Source of the DNA: Bogoriella caseilytica
GTDB lineage: Bacteria; Actinomycetota; Actinomycetes; Actinomycetales; Actinomycetaceae
DNA: 64,000 nucleotides
Reading direction: 5' to 3'
Assembly (NCBI RefSeq): GCF_003752405.1
Contig: NZ_RKHK01000001.1
Span: 310,001-374,000 of the forward strand
Every line of letters starts with the position of its first letter. The stretch's first letter is position 1. Shown here in pieces: positions 9,126-16,970 of the stretch. The notes under the pieces are model-generated. The model worked only from the letters and a program-made list of their open reading frames with translations. It was not told the DNA's origin and did not search any database. Position numbers and translations under genes: made by a program.

Positions 9126-9629
9126 GTGCCACGCCGAGTCTGGAGCTACGCGATCCTCGCGGGCTTGATCCTGCTCACCGGATGCGCGGCGCCGGTGGAC
9201 ATACCCGCCGGCTCCTACGCTGCGGATCCCGCCTGCGCGGAGGTGCTGCTCGCTTCCCCGGATGAACTCCAGGGCTTCGAGCGCCGCTCCACCTCCTCAC
9301 AAGCCACCACCGCATGGGGCTCTCCTGCGGCCACGCTGCGCTGCGGGGTCGCCCCGCCCCCGCCGACGACCGACCGTTGCGTGAACGTGGAGGTCGGTGA
9401 CACGGCGGTGGACTGGGTCTCGGTGGCCGAGGATGAGCCGGAGGCGGGCGCGAGCGGCGGCGCATGGACCTTCATCACGTACGGCCGCGTTCCCGCCGTC
9501 GAGGTGGTGGTACCCGTGGCGCTGGTCGGAGATGGCCAGGCCGCCGCCTACCTGGCCGAACTCGGCCCCGCCGTGAGCCGGATACCCGCCGAGCGAGCCT
9601 GCGTGGGTGCTTACGACGTGGAGAACTAA
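9126..9629 (+). CDS. DUF3515 family lipoprotein
   Basis: Predicted lipoprotein of 167 residues; lipobox LLTGC with Cys20. The body, with the Cys pair near AADPACAEVL and LRCGVAPP, resembles actinobacterial DUF3515, whose function is unknown and which is commonly found beside ddl and thiL, as here. The GTG start lies 6 bases after TAGACT (9114-9119), so the mRNA is probably leaderless. The gene converges with ddl and their stop codons overlap (9626-9629). Confidence 0.75.
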   Translation: MPRRVWSYAILAGLILLTGCAAPVDIPAGSYAADPACAEVLLASPDELQGFERRSTSSQATTAWGSPAATLRCGVAPPPPTTDRCVNVEVGDTAVDWVSVAEDEPEAGASGGAWTFITYGRVPAVEVVVPVALVGDGQAAAYLAELGPAVSRIPAERACVGAYDVEN

Positions 9630-10771
9630 CGCAAGCCGGTCGGACGCTCGGCAGCCAGGGCGATCAGCTCGTCGAGCAAGGCGGGATAGCTCAGCCCGCT
9701 GGCCTGCCACAGCGCGGGGTACATCGAGCGAGGCGTGAAGCCCGGCATGGTGTTGACCTCGTTGACCGCCACGTCCTCACCGTTGACGAAGAAGTCCACC
9801 CGCGCCGGCCCCTCGCACCCCAGAGCGGTGAAGGACTCGATGGCGAGATCACGCAAGCGTCCGGCGACCACCGGCGGCAGCTCCGCCGGGATCGCCATGG
9901 TCTCGACCTCCTCGAGGTACTTCGTGTTGTAGTCGTAGAATCCCGCCGCCGGGCTCTCCAGCACGATCTCGCCGGGAACCGTGGTGCGCGGCGGCTCGTC
10001 CCCGCGGCCCTGGAGGACACCGATCTCGATCTCGCGGCCGACCTGAGCGGCCTCGACCACCACCTTGGGGTCGTGTGCGCGTGCGGCCTCGATGGCGGCC
10101 TCGAGTTCCTCGAGATTGCTGGCCCGGGACACGCCGAGGGAGGAGCCGGCCCGCGCCGGCTTGACGAAGACCGGCCATCCCAACGCGGCCGCCGAGGCCA
10201 TTGAGGACTCTTTCTCCACCTGCCACATCCGGGGCGTGATGACGGTGTGCGGCCCGATGGGCAGGCCGTGCGCGGCCAGCACGATCTTCATGTAGTGCTT
10301 GTCCATGCCCGCTGCCGAGGCCAGCACCCCGGAGCCGACGTAGCGCACCTCGGCCAGCTCGAGCAGGCCCTGAATGGTCCCGTCCTCCCCAAAGGGCCCG
10401 TGCAGCAGCGGCAGCACCACGTCCACCGCAGCGAGCTCGCGGGGCACCTGCCCGGGCTCGGCCAGGACCAGCGGTGCGCTGGTCGACCCCAGCGGCATGA
10501 GCACCCGTGCCGGCTCTGCGGCCGTCACCTCGGCCCGGCCGCCTTCGAGCAATGCGGGATCGTCCGCGGTCAGCACCCAGTGCCCATCGCGGGTAATCCC
10601 GATCGGCACCACCTCGTACCGGTCGCGGTCGATCGCCTGCAAGACCGCGGCGGCCGTGGCGCAGGAGACCGAGTGTTCCCCGGAGCGTCCACCGAAGACG
10701 AGGGCGATTCGGGTCTTCCCGCGGTCCGCCGCGGCGTCAGGTCCGGGCTCGGGAGAGGAGGTGATGCTCAC
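9626..10771 (-). CDS. ddl: D-alanine--D-alanine ligase
   Basis: ATP-grasp enzyme joining two D-alanines for peptidoglycan precursors. The protein of 381 residues has VFGGRSGEHSVS at the N-terminus, PLLHGPFGEDGTIQGLLEL, the ATP-grasp segment FVKPARAGSSLGVSRA, and VNEVNTMPGFTPRSMYP near the C-terminus. The GTG at 10771 is preferred because it lies 7 bases downstream of a TAACGT -10-like element and excludes unconserved residues; an in-frame start at 10822 would read into the divergent gene. It is divergent to the PLP enzyme gene, only 35 bases away. Confidence 0.93.
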   Translation of the reverse strand: MSITSSPEPGPDAAADRGKTRIALVFGGRSGEHSVSCATAAAVLQAIDRDRYEVVPIGITRDGHWVLTADDPALLEGGRAEVTAAEPARVLMPLGSTSAPLVLAEPGQVPRELAAVDVVLPLLHGPFGEDGTIQGLLELAEVRYVGSGVLASAAGMDKHYMKIVLAAHGLPIGPHTVITPRMWQVEKESSMASAAALGWPVFVKPARAGSSLGVSRASNLEELEAAIEAARAHDPKVVVEAAQVGREIEIGVLQGRGDEPPRTTVPGEIVLESPAAGFYDYNTKYLEEVETMAIPAELPPVVAGRLRDLAIESFTALGCEGPARVDFFVNGEDVAVNEVNTMPGFTPRSMYPALWQASGLSYPALLDELIALAAERPTGLR

Positions 10772-10778
10772 CCCGGCC

Positions 10779-10800
10779 ACGTTACCCGGCTCGGTAACGT
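10779..10800. promoter_or_regulatory. Symmetric divergent promoter of ddl and the PLP enzyme gene
   Basis: ACGTTACC and GGTAACGT form perfect 8-base inverted arms around a 6-base centre. Each arm contains TAACGT facing outwards: 6 bases before the GTG at 10807 on the plus strand and 7 bases before the GTG at 10771 on the minus strand. This fits two back-to-back -10 elements giving leaderless transcripts. No clear -35 boxes are seen. The symmetry could also be an operator. Confidence 0.6.
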
Positions 10801-10806
10801 AGCGAC

Positions 10807-11976
10807 GTGGACAACTCGACAATGCCGCGCCCCTCCCCCGCCACCCTCGCCGTCTCCGCGGGCCGTCCCGCTCGGAACCAAGGCTCCCCGGTCAATCCGC
10901 CCGTGGTGTTCTCCTCCACGTACACCTCCATCGAGGACCCCACGGGCTCCCTGCTCTACACGCGCTACGACACCGAGACCTGGCAGCCGCTCGAAAGGGC
11001 CCTGGCCGCCCTCGAGCAGGCCGAGCTGCCTGGTCTGGTGTTCTCCTCGGGCATGGCGGTCATCGATGCCGCACTGCGCCTGGCCGAGCCCGGCGCCGTG
11101 ATCGTGGCCCCCCGGCACGCCTATCTCTCGACGCTGACCGCCGCGCACGAGCAGGCCCGGCGCGAGGGGGGCACCGTGCGGGAGGTGGACATCGCCGACA
11201 CCGAGGCCGTGATCGCCGCGCTACGTCCCGCTGGCGAAGCGCCGGCCGGGATGCTCTGGATCGAGTCCCCCACCAACCCGATGCTCGAGGTCGCGGACAT
11301 CTCACGTCTGGCGGCAGCCGCACGAGCCGTCGGCGCGCTGACGGTGGTGGACAACACCTTCGCCACTCCCCTGCTGCAACAGCCGCTGCACCTGGGGGCC
11401 GATGTGGTGGTGCACTCCGTGACCAAGCAGCTCGCGGGCCACTCCGACGTGCTGCTCGGGGCGGCCCTGACCTCGAGCACGGAGCTGCACGAGCGACTGC
11501 TTGCCCGCCGCCGGACCGGGGGCGCGATCCCCGGACCGATGGAGACCTGGCTTGCCTTGCGCGGACTGCGCACCCTCGCGCTGCGCGCGGAGCGCTCCGA
11601 GCAGAACGCCCGTGAGCTGGCCCGGCGGCTCGAGGCCCACCACCTGGTCGAGCATGTGGGTTATCCGGGCCTGGCCAGCCACCCCCAGCACGAGCGTGCG
11701 GCGGCACAGATGAGCGGCTTCGGGCCGATCCTGACGCTCCGCCCGCGGGGTGGTGCCGAGGCCGCCGCGGAGGTCACCCGGCGCGTGCGCCTGTGGCTCC
11801 CGGCCACGTCTCTCGGCGGAGTGGAGTCCAGCCTGGAACGACGACGGAGATTGTCCGCCGAAGCCGCCAGCGTCCCCGAGGACTTGCTGCGCCTCTCGGT
11901 GGGGATCGAGGATCTCGAGGACCTCTGGCGGGATCTCGAGGCGGCGCTGACGGCGAGCGTGCCCGCAGGCAGCTGA
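10807..11976 (+). CDS. Trans-sulfuration PLP enzyme (cystathionine gamma-synthase/lyase family)
   Basis: PLP enzyme of 389 residues in the Cys/Met metabolism family. SVTKQLAGHSDVLLGA carries the Schiff-base lysine (Lys207), and WIESPTNPMLEVADI and VVDNTFATPLLQQPL are family signatures. The N-terminus NPPVVFSSTYT and the tyrosine in YTRYDTETW fit cystathionine gamma-synthase, but gamma-lyase, beta-lyase or methionine gamma-lyase activity cannot be excluded. The GTG start fits the leaderless pattern. No sulfur genes are adjacent; it converges with the acyltransferase gene. Confidence 0.82.
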   Translation: MDNSTMPRPSPATLAVSAGRPARNQGSPVNPPVVFSSTYTSIEDPTGSLLYTRYDTETWQPLERALAALEQAELPGLVFSSGMAVIDAALRLAEPGAVIVAPRHAYLSTLTAAHEQARREGGTVREVDIADTEAVIAALRPAGEAPAGMLWIESPTNPMLEVADISRLAAAARAVGALTVVDNTFATPLLQQPLHLGADVVVHSVTKQLAGHSDVLLGAALTSSTELHERLLARRRTGGAIPGPMETWLALRGLRTLALRAERSEQNARELARRLEAHHLVEHVGYPGLASHPQHERAAAQMSGFGPILTLRPRGGAEAAAEVTRRVRLWLPATSLGGVESSLERRRRLSAEAASVPEDLLRLSVGIEDLEDLWRDLEAALTASVPAGS

Positions 11977-11994
11977 TCGGCCCGGGGAGGTGGC

Positions 11995-12792
11995 CTACCT
12001 CGGGCGTTTCTCGCGCTTCTTGGCCTTGCGTCCCTGGCTGGCGCGCGCGCGGCGCCCGGCCCAGGAGTCCTGCTCGAGCAGCGGGTCGCCGTCTCTCCGC
12101 AGATCGTAGGGACGTTCGGGCGGGGCTTCTCCCCGGATCTCGGCCACCCCGGCGGTCAGCGCGGCCATGATGCGTTCGGTGGCCTCGGTGAGCACCGCCG
12201 GCTCCAGCGGCTGGTCATACAGATCCGAGAGATCGACCGGCGGCCCGGCCAGCACCGCGATCTTCTTGCGCGGGATGATCCGGGGAAGCACGCGGTAGCG
12301 CGGAATGATTCGGTGCGCTCCCCACTGCGCCACCGGAATCACCGGAGCCTTGGTGGTCAGCGCGAGCCGGCCCACCCCGGGCCGCGAGGTCATCGGCCAC
12401 ATGTCAGGGTCGCGGGTGAGGGTGCCTTCGGGGTACATCGCCACGCACTTGCCCTCGGCCAGTGCTGCCTCGGCGGCCACGAGGGATTCCGAGGCCTGGG
12501 CGGTGCCGCGGTAGACCGGGATCTGATCGGCGTGTTTGAACATCCAACCGAAGATCGGCACCCGGAAGAGCGAGTCCTTGGCCATGTAGTGCGGCGGCGC
12601 TCCATGACTGAGGAGGAAGTGCCCGAAGGTGATGGGGTCGAGATCACTGACGTGATTCGAGACCGCGATGAAGCCGCCTTCGCGGGGGATGTGTTCACCA
12701 CCGCGCCAGGTTCGGCGCGTGACCACGGTGATGGCCGGGATCAGGAGAACCACGAACACCCGGTAGAGGAAGGAGACTCGGCGCTTACCCAC
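11995..12792 (-). CDS. 1-acyl-sn-glycerol-3-phosphate acyltransferase family protein
   Basis: PlsC-like acyltransferase, 265 residues, membrane associated, probably acylating lysophosphatidic acid in phospholipid synthesis. The catalytic HX4D motif is H47-VSDL-D52 in the segment SNHVSDLD; the second motif is VAMYPEGTL. An N-terminal hydrophobic helix precedes the catalytic domain and the C-terminal tail is strongly basic. The GTG start follows TAGCCT by 6 bases, fitting a leaderless transcript. The exact acyl acceptor is not known. Confidence 0.82.
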   Translation of the reverse strand: MGKRRVSFLYRVFVVLLIPAITVVTRRTWRGGEHIPREGGFIAVSNHVSDLDPITFGHFLLSHGAPPHYMAKDSLFRVPIFGWMFKHADQIPVYRGTAQASESLVAAEAALAEGKCVAMYPEGTLTRDPDMWPMTSRPGVGRLALTTKAPVIPVAQWGAHRIIPRYRVLPRIIPRKKIAVLAGPPVDLSDLYDQPLEPAVLTEATERIMAALTAGVAEIRGEAPPERPYDLRRDGDPLLEQDSWAGRRARASQGRKAKKREKRPR

Positions 12793-12857
12793 GCCTGCAG
12801 GCTAAGTCATGCTGGCCCTCGCCGCCGTCGACTGCGCCGCTACGACGCCGAGGGGAC

Positions 12858-13463
12858 CTAGATCCAACCGTGCCGCCGAGCGACCCGCACCGCCTCATGC
12901 CGATTCTGCGCTCCGAGCTTGGCGGCGGCCGCGGAGAGGTAGTTGCGCACCGTGCCGGGGCTCAGATGCGCACGAGCAGCGATCTCCTCGGCCGAAGCAC
13001 CATCGGCAGCCAACTCCAGCACGTCCGACTCCCGGGGCGTGAGCGGAGAGTCCCCCGCGCTGATGGCCTCGGCAGCGAGGTCGGGGTCAACGTAGCGGCC
13101 GTCGTCGTGCACCTGCCGTACTGCCGCCGCCAGGGCATGGGACGAGACGGTCTTGGGCAAGAACCCGCTGATACCGCTGGACAGGGCCTTCTTCAGATAG
13201 CCGGGCCGTCCGTGGCTGGTCACGATCATGGTGCGGCAGCCCTCGATCTCCGCATGGATCCGTATGGCGGTCTCGATGCCGTCGCCGTCCGGCATCTGCA
13301 GGTCGAGCACCGCCACGTCCGGGCGATGATGGCGGGCCTGGATCACGGCCTCCTCACCGGAGGCGGCCGTGGCGACGACGTCGAGGTCCTCCTCCAAGGA
13401 GAGCAGCCCGGCGAGCGCATCGCGGATGAGGCCCTCGTCGTCGGCAAGCAGGATGCGGATCAT
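12858..13463 (-). CDS. NarL/LuxR-family response regulator
   Basis: Response regulator of 201 residues: receiver domain with the phospho-acceptor Asp54 (VAVLDLQMPDGDG) and a C-terminal LuxR helix-turn-helix (LTPRESDVLELAADGASAEEIAARAHLSPGTVRNYLSAAAAKL). The ATG at 13463 overlaps the kinase stop as ATGA; the longer frame upstream lies inside the kinase gene. It is the last gene of a three-gene operon with a membrane protein and a DesK-type kinase, and probably binds the inverted repeat at 15391-15408. Confidence 0.9.
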   Translation of the reverse strand: MIRILLADDEGLIRDALAGLLSLEEDLDVVATAASGEEAVIQARHHRPDVAVLDLQMPDGDGIETAIRIHAEIEGCRTMIVTSHGRPGYLKKALSSGISGFLPKTVSSHALAAAVRQVHDDGRYVDPDLAAEAISAGDSPLTPRESDVLELAADGASAEEIAARAHLSPGTVRNYLSAAAAKLGAQNRHEAVRVARRHGWI

Positions 13464-14728
13464 GAGGGCCCTCTTTCGATGGTGGAGGTATTGGCCTCGG
13501 TCACGGGCAACACTGCGCTCAGGGTGTACCACTCGCCATCGAGTGTGGTTTCCAGATCACCGCCCAGGGGCGCCAGGCGCTCGCGCAGGCCGGCCAGACC
13601 TGATCCACCCCGAGCCCGCGGCGCCCGGCCGACGCCGTCGTTGCGGACCTCCAGGCGCGCCGATCCGGGCGGGTTCACGCGCAACTCAATGGTGCAGTGG
13701 GCGGCCGCGGCGTGCCGCACCACGTTGGTCACCGACTCCCGGACGACCCAGGCCAAGGCCTCCTGCACACCCTGAGGCAGCCCGGCGCCGTCCTCGGCAC
13801 CGATGATCTCGACCGCGGTCCCGGCGGAACGCAGCACGGAACGTGCGCCTTCGATCTCACCCCCGAGGTCGGCCACGCGATAGCCCGCCACCACGCCGCG
13901 CACCTCCTTCAGCGTCTCCTGCGCCAGATCGCGGACTTCACCCATCTGCTCCAGGGCCCCCTCCTGACCGCGGGCGGCCAGGGCGGAGGCCAGCTCGCTC
14001 TTCACGGCGACCGCGGACAGGGCGCGGCCGACGACATCATGCAGATCGCGGGAGAAGCGCAGCCGCTCCTCGGCGACGGCGAGCCTGGCGTGGGCGGTGC
14101 GCGTCCGGTCCAGTTCCCAGACGACGGCAAGCAGCCAGACCGAGAAGCGATAGCTCGCCACGATGGCGATCGTCGCGACCCCCACCGAGATGAAGGCTGG
14201 GAGTGGCTGGAGGTACCGGAGGTCCGCATCCGGGGCGTCCGGCGCCATGGACCACGCCACCACCGCGACCCCGGCGGCGCCGAGGGCGGAAAGTAGGACC
14301 AGGACCCGCATCGGCAGTGCCGTGCCGAGAGCCATCAGGCAGACCGCGAAGGCGAGCGCCACACCACCGGCGCGCCCACCCAGTCCGGATCCTGCCTCGA
14401 GTCCCAGGGCGAGCGCGGCGACGAGGAGGGCCAGCGCTCCATTGAGCATCAGCACGGTGGGCGAGACCATCACGTCCTCCCGCAGCCGCCGGATGGCCCG
14501 CGAGCTGGTCCATGCCCCGAATCCCGCCTGGGCCAGGGCTGCGGCCAGGTAGGCCGAGGCCCATGGCAGGTGTTCCCCTTCGAAGCCGTTCACGGAGGAG
14601 ATCACCGTGAGGGCCACGATGGGCACCACCACGAAACTGCCCACGAGGGACCACGCGGTGTAGGCCTCGACCCGCTCCGGGTCGGTTCGATGGCGCATGA
14701 AGGTGATCACAGCTCCCGAGTCTCGCAT
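13460..14728 (-). CDS. Sensor histidine kinase, DesK/LiaS type (HisKA_3)
   Basis: Membrane sensor kinase of 422 residues. About six hydrophobic segments fill the N-terminal half with no large extracellular domain, so it probably senses the membrane itself or a partner. The HisKA_3 motif FSRDLHDVVGRALSAVAVK holds the phospho-accepting histidine, and GGSGLAGLRERLAPLGGDLE is the ATP-binding G-box. The ATG at 14728 shares one base with the stop of the upstream gene (TGATG). It should phosphorylate the response regulator that follows by ATGA overlap. Confidence 0.87.
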   Translation of the reverse strand: MRDSGAVITFMRHRTDPERVEAYTAWSLVGSFVVVPIVALTVISSVNGFEGEHLPWASAYLAAALAQAGFGAWTSSRAIRRLREDVMVSPTVLMLNGALALLVAALALGLEAGSGLGGRAGGVALAFAVCLMALGTALPMRVLVLLSALGAAGVAVVAWSMAPDAPDADLRYLQPLPAFISVGVATIAIVASYRFSVWLLAVVWELDRTRTAHARLAVAEERLRFSRDLHDVVGRALSAVAVKSELASALAARGQEGALEQMGEVRDLAQETLKEVRGVVAGYRVADLGGEIEGARSVLRSAGTAVEIIGAEDGAGLPQGVQEALAWVVRESVTNVVRHAAAAHCTIELRVNPPGSARLEVRNDGVGRAPRARGGSGLAGLRERLAPLGGDLETTLDGEWYTLSAVLPVTEANTSTIERGPS

Positions 14729-15264
14729 CAGGCGCCCGAGATGTCCGGACCGATCCAGCGCAGGATGACCTCACCGAAGAGACCGAAGGCCACGCCCCAC
14801 AGCAGGATGGAGATCGCCTGCCAGAGCAGCACCTGGTTGCGCTTCGCTCCGATCGCCACCAGGACTGCTGCAGTGATCTGGCTGGGCAGCGTCAGGGGTC
14901 CGAGGAGGCACGCACCGGGGACGCCGTAGCGTTCGGCGGCCCTGAGCACGCGGCGGCGCACCCAGGTGTCCTTCTTTTCCTTCTCCCGCCGATTCCTCGT
15001 CGCCGCAGTGCGGAGAGCGGAGAGCAGCATCACCAGACCCAGCGTGGCGATCAGATTACCGATGACCGCGGAGGGGATGGCCATGGCGGGATGGACGCCG
15101 AAGAAGGTTCCGAAGAAGGAACCGTTGTATGACTCGATACCCGGGATGGCGCCGCCGAGCACGAGGAGCAGGATCTGCATCCACCACTCGGCGCCGCCGA
15201 GTTGCCCGGCCAGCCAGATCAGTGCGTCGGTGACGCCGAGGTCGTAGAAGAAATCGGAGAGCAT
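14728..15264 (-). CDS. Small multidrug efflux-like membrane protein
   Basis: Membrane protein of 178 residues with four or five hydrophobic segments. The segments GGAIPGIESYNGSFFG and VPGACLLGPLTLPSQITAAVLVAIGA resemble the Sm_multidrug_ex family (PF06695), whose name rests on limited functional data. AAGGAG precedes the ATG at a normal distance. It leads a three-gene operon with a two-component system, so it could be the target, or the sensing partner, of that system. The transport role is inferred from the family name only. Confidence 0.62.
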   Translation of the reverse strand: MLSDFFYDLGVTDALIWLAGQLGGAEWWMQILLLVLGGAIPGIESYNGSFFGTFFGVHPAMAIPSAVIGNLIATLGLVMLLSALRTAATRNRREKEKKDTWVRRRVLRAAERYGVPGACLLGPLTLPSQITAAVLVAIGAKRNQVLLWQAISILLWGVAFGLFGEVILRWIGPDISGA

Positions 15265-15390
15265 CGCAGGCTCCTTCGGGGTCGGCCCCGGGCCGGGGCG
15301 GCGAGAACTGGATGTCTCCAGCCTCTCCCCGGAATCCGACCCGGCCCCATGCGCCCGCTCACTGCTCCGGCTGCGGTGCGCATGCCGTGA

Positions 15391-15408
15391 CCATGACAGG
15401 TGTCATGG
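15391..15408. promoter_or_regulatory. Inverted-repeat operator upstream of the membrane protein/two-component operon
   Basis: CCATGACAGGTGTCATGG has perfect 8-base arms around a GG centre. It lies 127 bases upstream of the operon whose last gene is a NarL-type regulator. TGACA-N2-TGTCA elements of this form are common targets of DesR/LiaR-like actinobacterial regulators, so autoregulation is likely but not shown. Confidence 0.6.
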
Positions 15409-15437
15409 GTGAGCGGGTAGCAGCCACCGCCGAGCCG

Positions 15438-16757
15438 CTAGTTCGTCAGCGCTGCGCGCGCGCTGAGCGCCTCGAGCTTGCCCTGGAAGTCCTCGTAGCC
15501 GCGATTGATGATCGAGATGCCGTGCACCCGCGAGGTGCCCTCGGCGGCCAGCGCGGCGATCAGGTGAGAGAAGCCGCCGCGCAGATCCGGCACGACGATG
15601 TCGGCAGCGCGCAGCGGTGTCCGGCCGGACACCACGGCAGAGTGCAGGAAGTTCCGGCGCCCGAACCGGCAGTCCAACCCGCCCAGGCACTCACGGTAGA
15701 CCTGGATGGTGGCGCCCATGCCCCGCAACGCCTCGGTGAATCCGAAGCGATTCTCGTAGACCGTCTCGTGCACGATCGACAATCCCTTGGCCTGGGTCAG
15801 GGCCACGACCAAGGGCTGCTGCCAGTCGGTCATGAATCCAGGGTGGACGTCGGTCTCCAACACGATGGACTGCAGGTCGCCGCCGGGGTGCCAGAAACGA
15901 ATGCCGTCATCGCGGATGTCGAAGGCTCCACCCACCTTGCGGAAGGTGTTCAGGAAGGTCATCATCTCGGGCTGGGTCGCACCACGCACGAAGACGTCAC
16001 CGCCGGTGACCAAGGCGGCACTCGCCCAGGAGCCCGCCTCGATGCGGTCGGCGAGTGAGGTGTGGCGGTAGCCCTCCAGACGATCCACACCCTCGATCCG
16101 GATGGTGCGGTCGGTGTCCACCGAGATGATCGCGCCCATCTTCTGCAGCACCGCGATGAGATCAGTGATCTCCGGCTCGATGGCCGCGTTGCGCAGTTCG
16201 GTGACTCCTCGCGCACGCACCGCCGAGAGCAGCGTCTGCTCCGTGGCGCCCACGGACGGGTACGGCAACTCGATCTTGGTGCCGGTGAGCCCAGCCGGGG
16301 CCTTGATGTGGATACCGCCGGCAGTCTTGTCCACGACGGCGCCGAAGCGGCGCAGGATGTCGAGGTGGTAGTCGATCGGCCGGTCGCCGATCCGGCAACC
16401 GCCGAGGTCGGGGATGAAGGCCTCCCCCAGCCGGTGCAGCAACGGCCCGCAGAAGAGGATCGGGATGCGCGAGGAGCCGGCGTAGGCGTCGATGTCGGCC
16501 ACGTGCGCGGACTCGACGTCGGAGGGGTCCAGATGCAGCACGCCGGAAGCACGCTCATGGTCCACGGTCACTCCATGTAGACGGAGGAGGTCGGCGACCA
16601 CATCGACATCGCGGATCACCGGGACGTTGGACAGCTCCGAGGCGGTCTCGCCGAGCAGGGAAGCGACCATGGCCTTGGAGACGAAGTTCTTCGCGCCCCG
16701 GACCGTGATCTCGCCGGTCAGCGGCGTGCCGCCCTCGACGGTCAGAAACTCGCTCAT
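15438..16757 (-). CDS. murA: UDP-N-acetylglucosamine 1-carboxyvinyltransferase
   Basis: MurA transfers enolpyruvate from PEP to UDP-GlcNAc, the first committed step of peptidoglycan synthesis. The 439-residue protein begins MSEFLTVEGGTPLTGEI with the GAKN motif at residues 21-24. The catalytic loop reads GGCRIGDRPIDYH with Cys121, so it is the cysteine form, normally fosfomycin-sensitive, rather than the Asp form of Mycobacterium. Some segments, such as QVYRECLGGLDCRFGRRNF, are not typical of E. coli MurA. The ATG at 16757 has GGTGAGG five bases upstream. Confidence 0.87.
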   Translation of the reverse strand: MSEFLTVEGGTPLTGEITVRGAKNFVSKAMVASLLGETASELSNVPVIRDVDVVADLLRLHGVTVDHERASGVLHLDPSDVESAHVADIDAYAGSSRIPILFCGPLLHRLGEAFIPDLGGCRIGDRPIDYHLDILRRFGAVVDKTAGGIHIKAPAGLTGTKIELPYPSVGATEQTLLSAVRARGVTELRNAAIEPEITDLIAVLQKMGAIISVDTDRTIRIEGVDRLEGYRHTSLADRIEAGSWASAALVTGGDVFVRGATQPEMMTFLNTFRKVGGAFDIRDDGIRFWHPGGDLQSIVLETDVHPGFMTDWQQPLVVALTQAKGLSIVHETVYENRFGFTEALRGMGATIQVYRECLGGLDCRFGRRNFLHSAVVSGRTPLRAADIVVPDLRGGFSHLIAALAAEGTSRVHGISIINRGYEDFQGKLEALSARAALTN

Positions 16758-16899
16758 GTCCACCTCACCGACCCCATCGCGGGCCTCCTGCGGCGCCGCA
16801 TGGTCACGGCGCCGTTTCAGGATAGGCGGGACAGGCAGATCGAGCGGGACGCCGCCCCGTGCCGGTGGGAGGGCTCACAAGGCCGTGGACTAGGTCACG

Positions 16900-16913
16900 G
16901 GGACCTTCCATGA
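16900..16913 (+). promoter_or_regulatory. GGGACC-type motif upstream of adhE (possible DevR half-site)
   Basis: GGGACCTTCCATGA shares its first eight bases with the motif upstream of devR (23707-23720) and ends the same distance, 57 bases, before the start codon. It matches the 14-base DosR core GGGACTWWAGTCCC at only 7 positions, all in the left half, so it would be a half-site at best. AGGTC and GACCT also flank it as an inverted repeat (16893-16907). Confidence 0.35.
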
Positions 16914-16970
16914 AATCATTGAGGTGGGAGCCAGAGCCTGATGATTCACGTCTCTGAGAGGGGCGCACTA

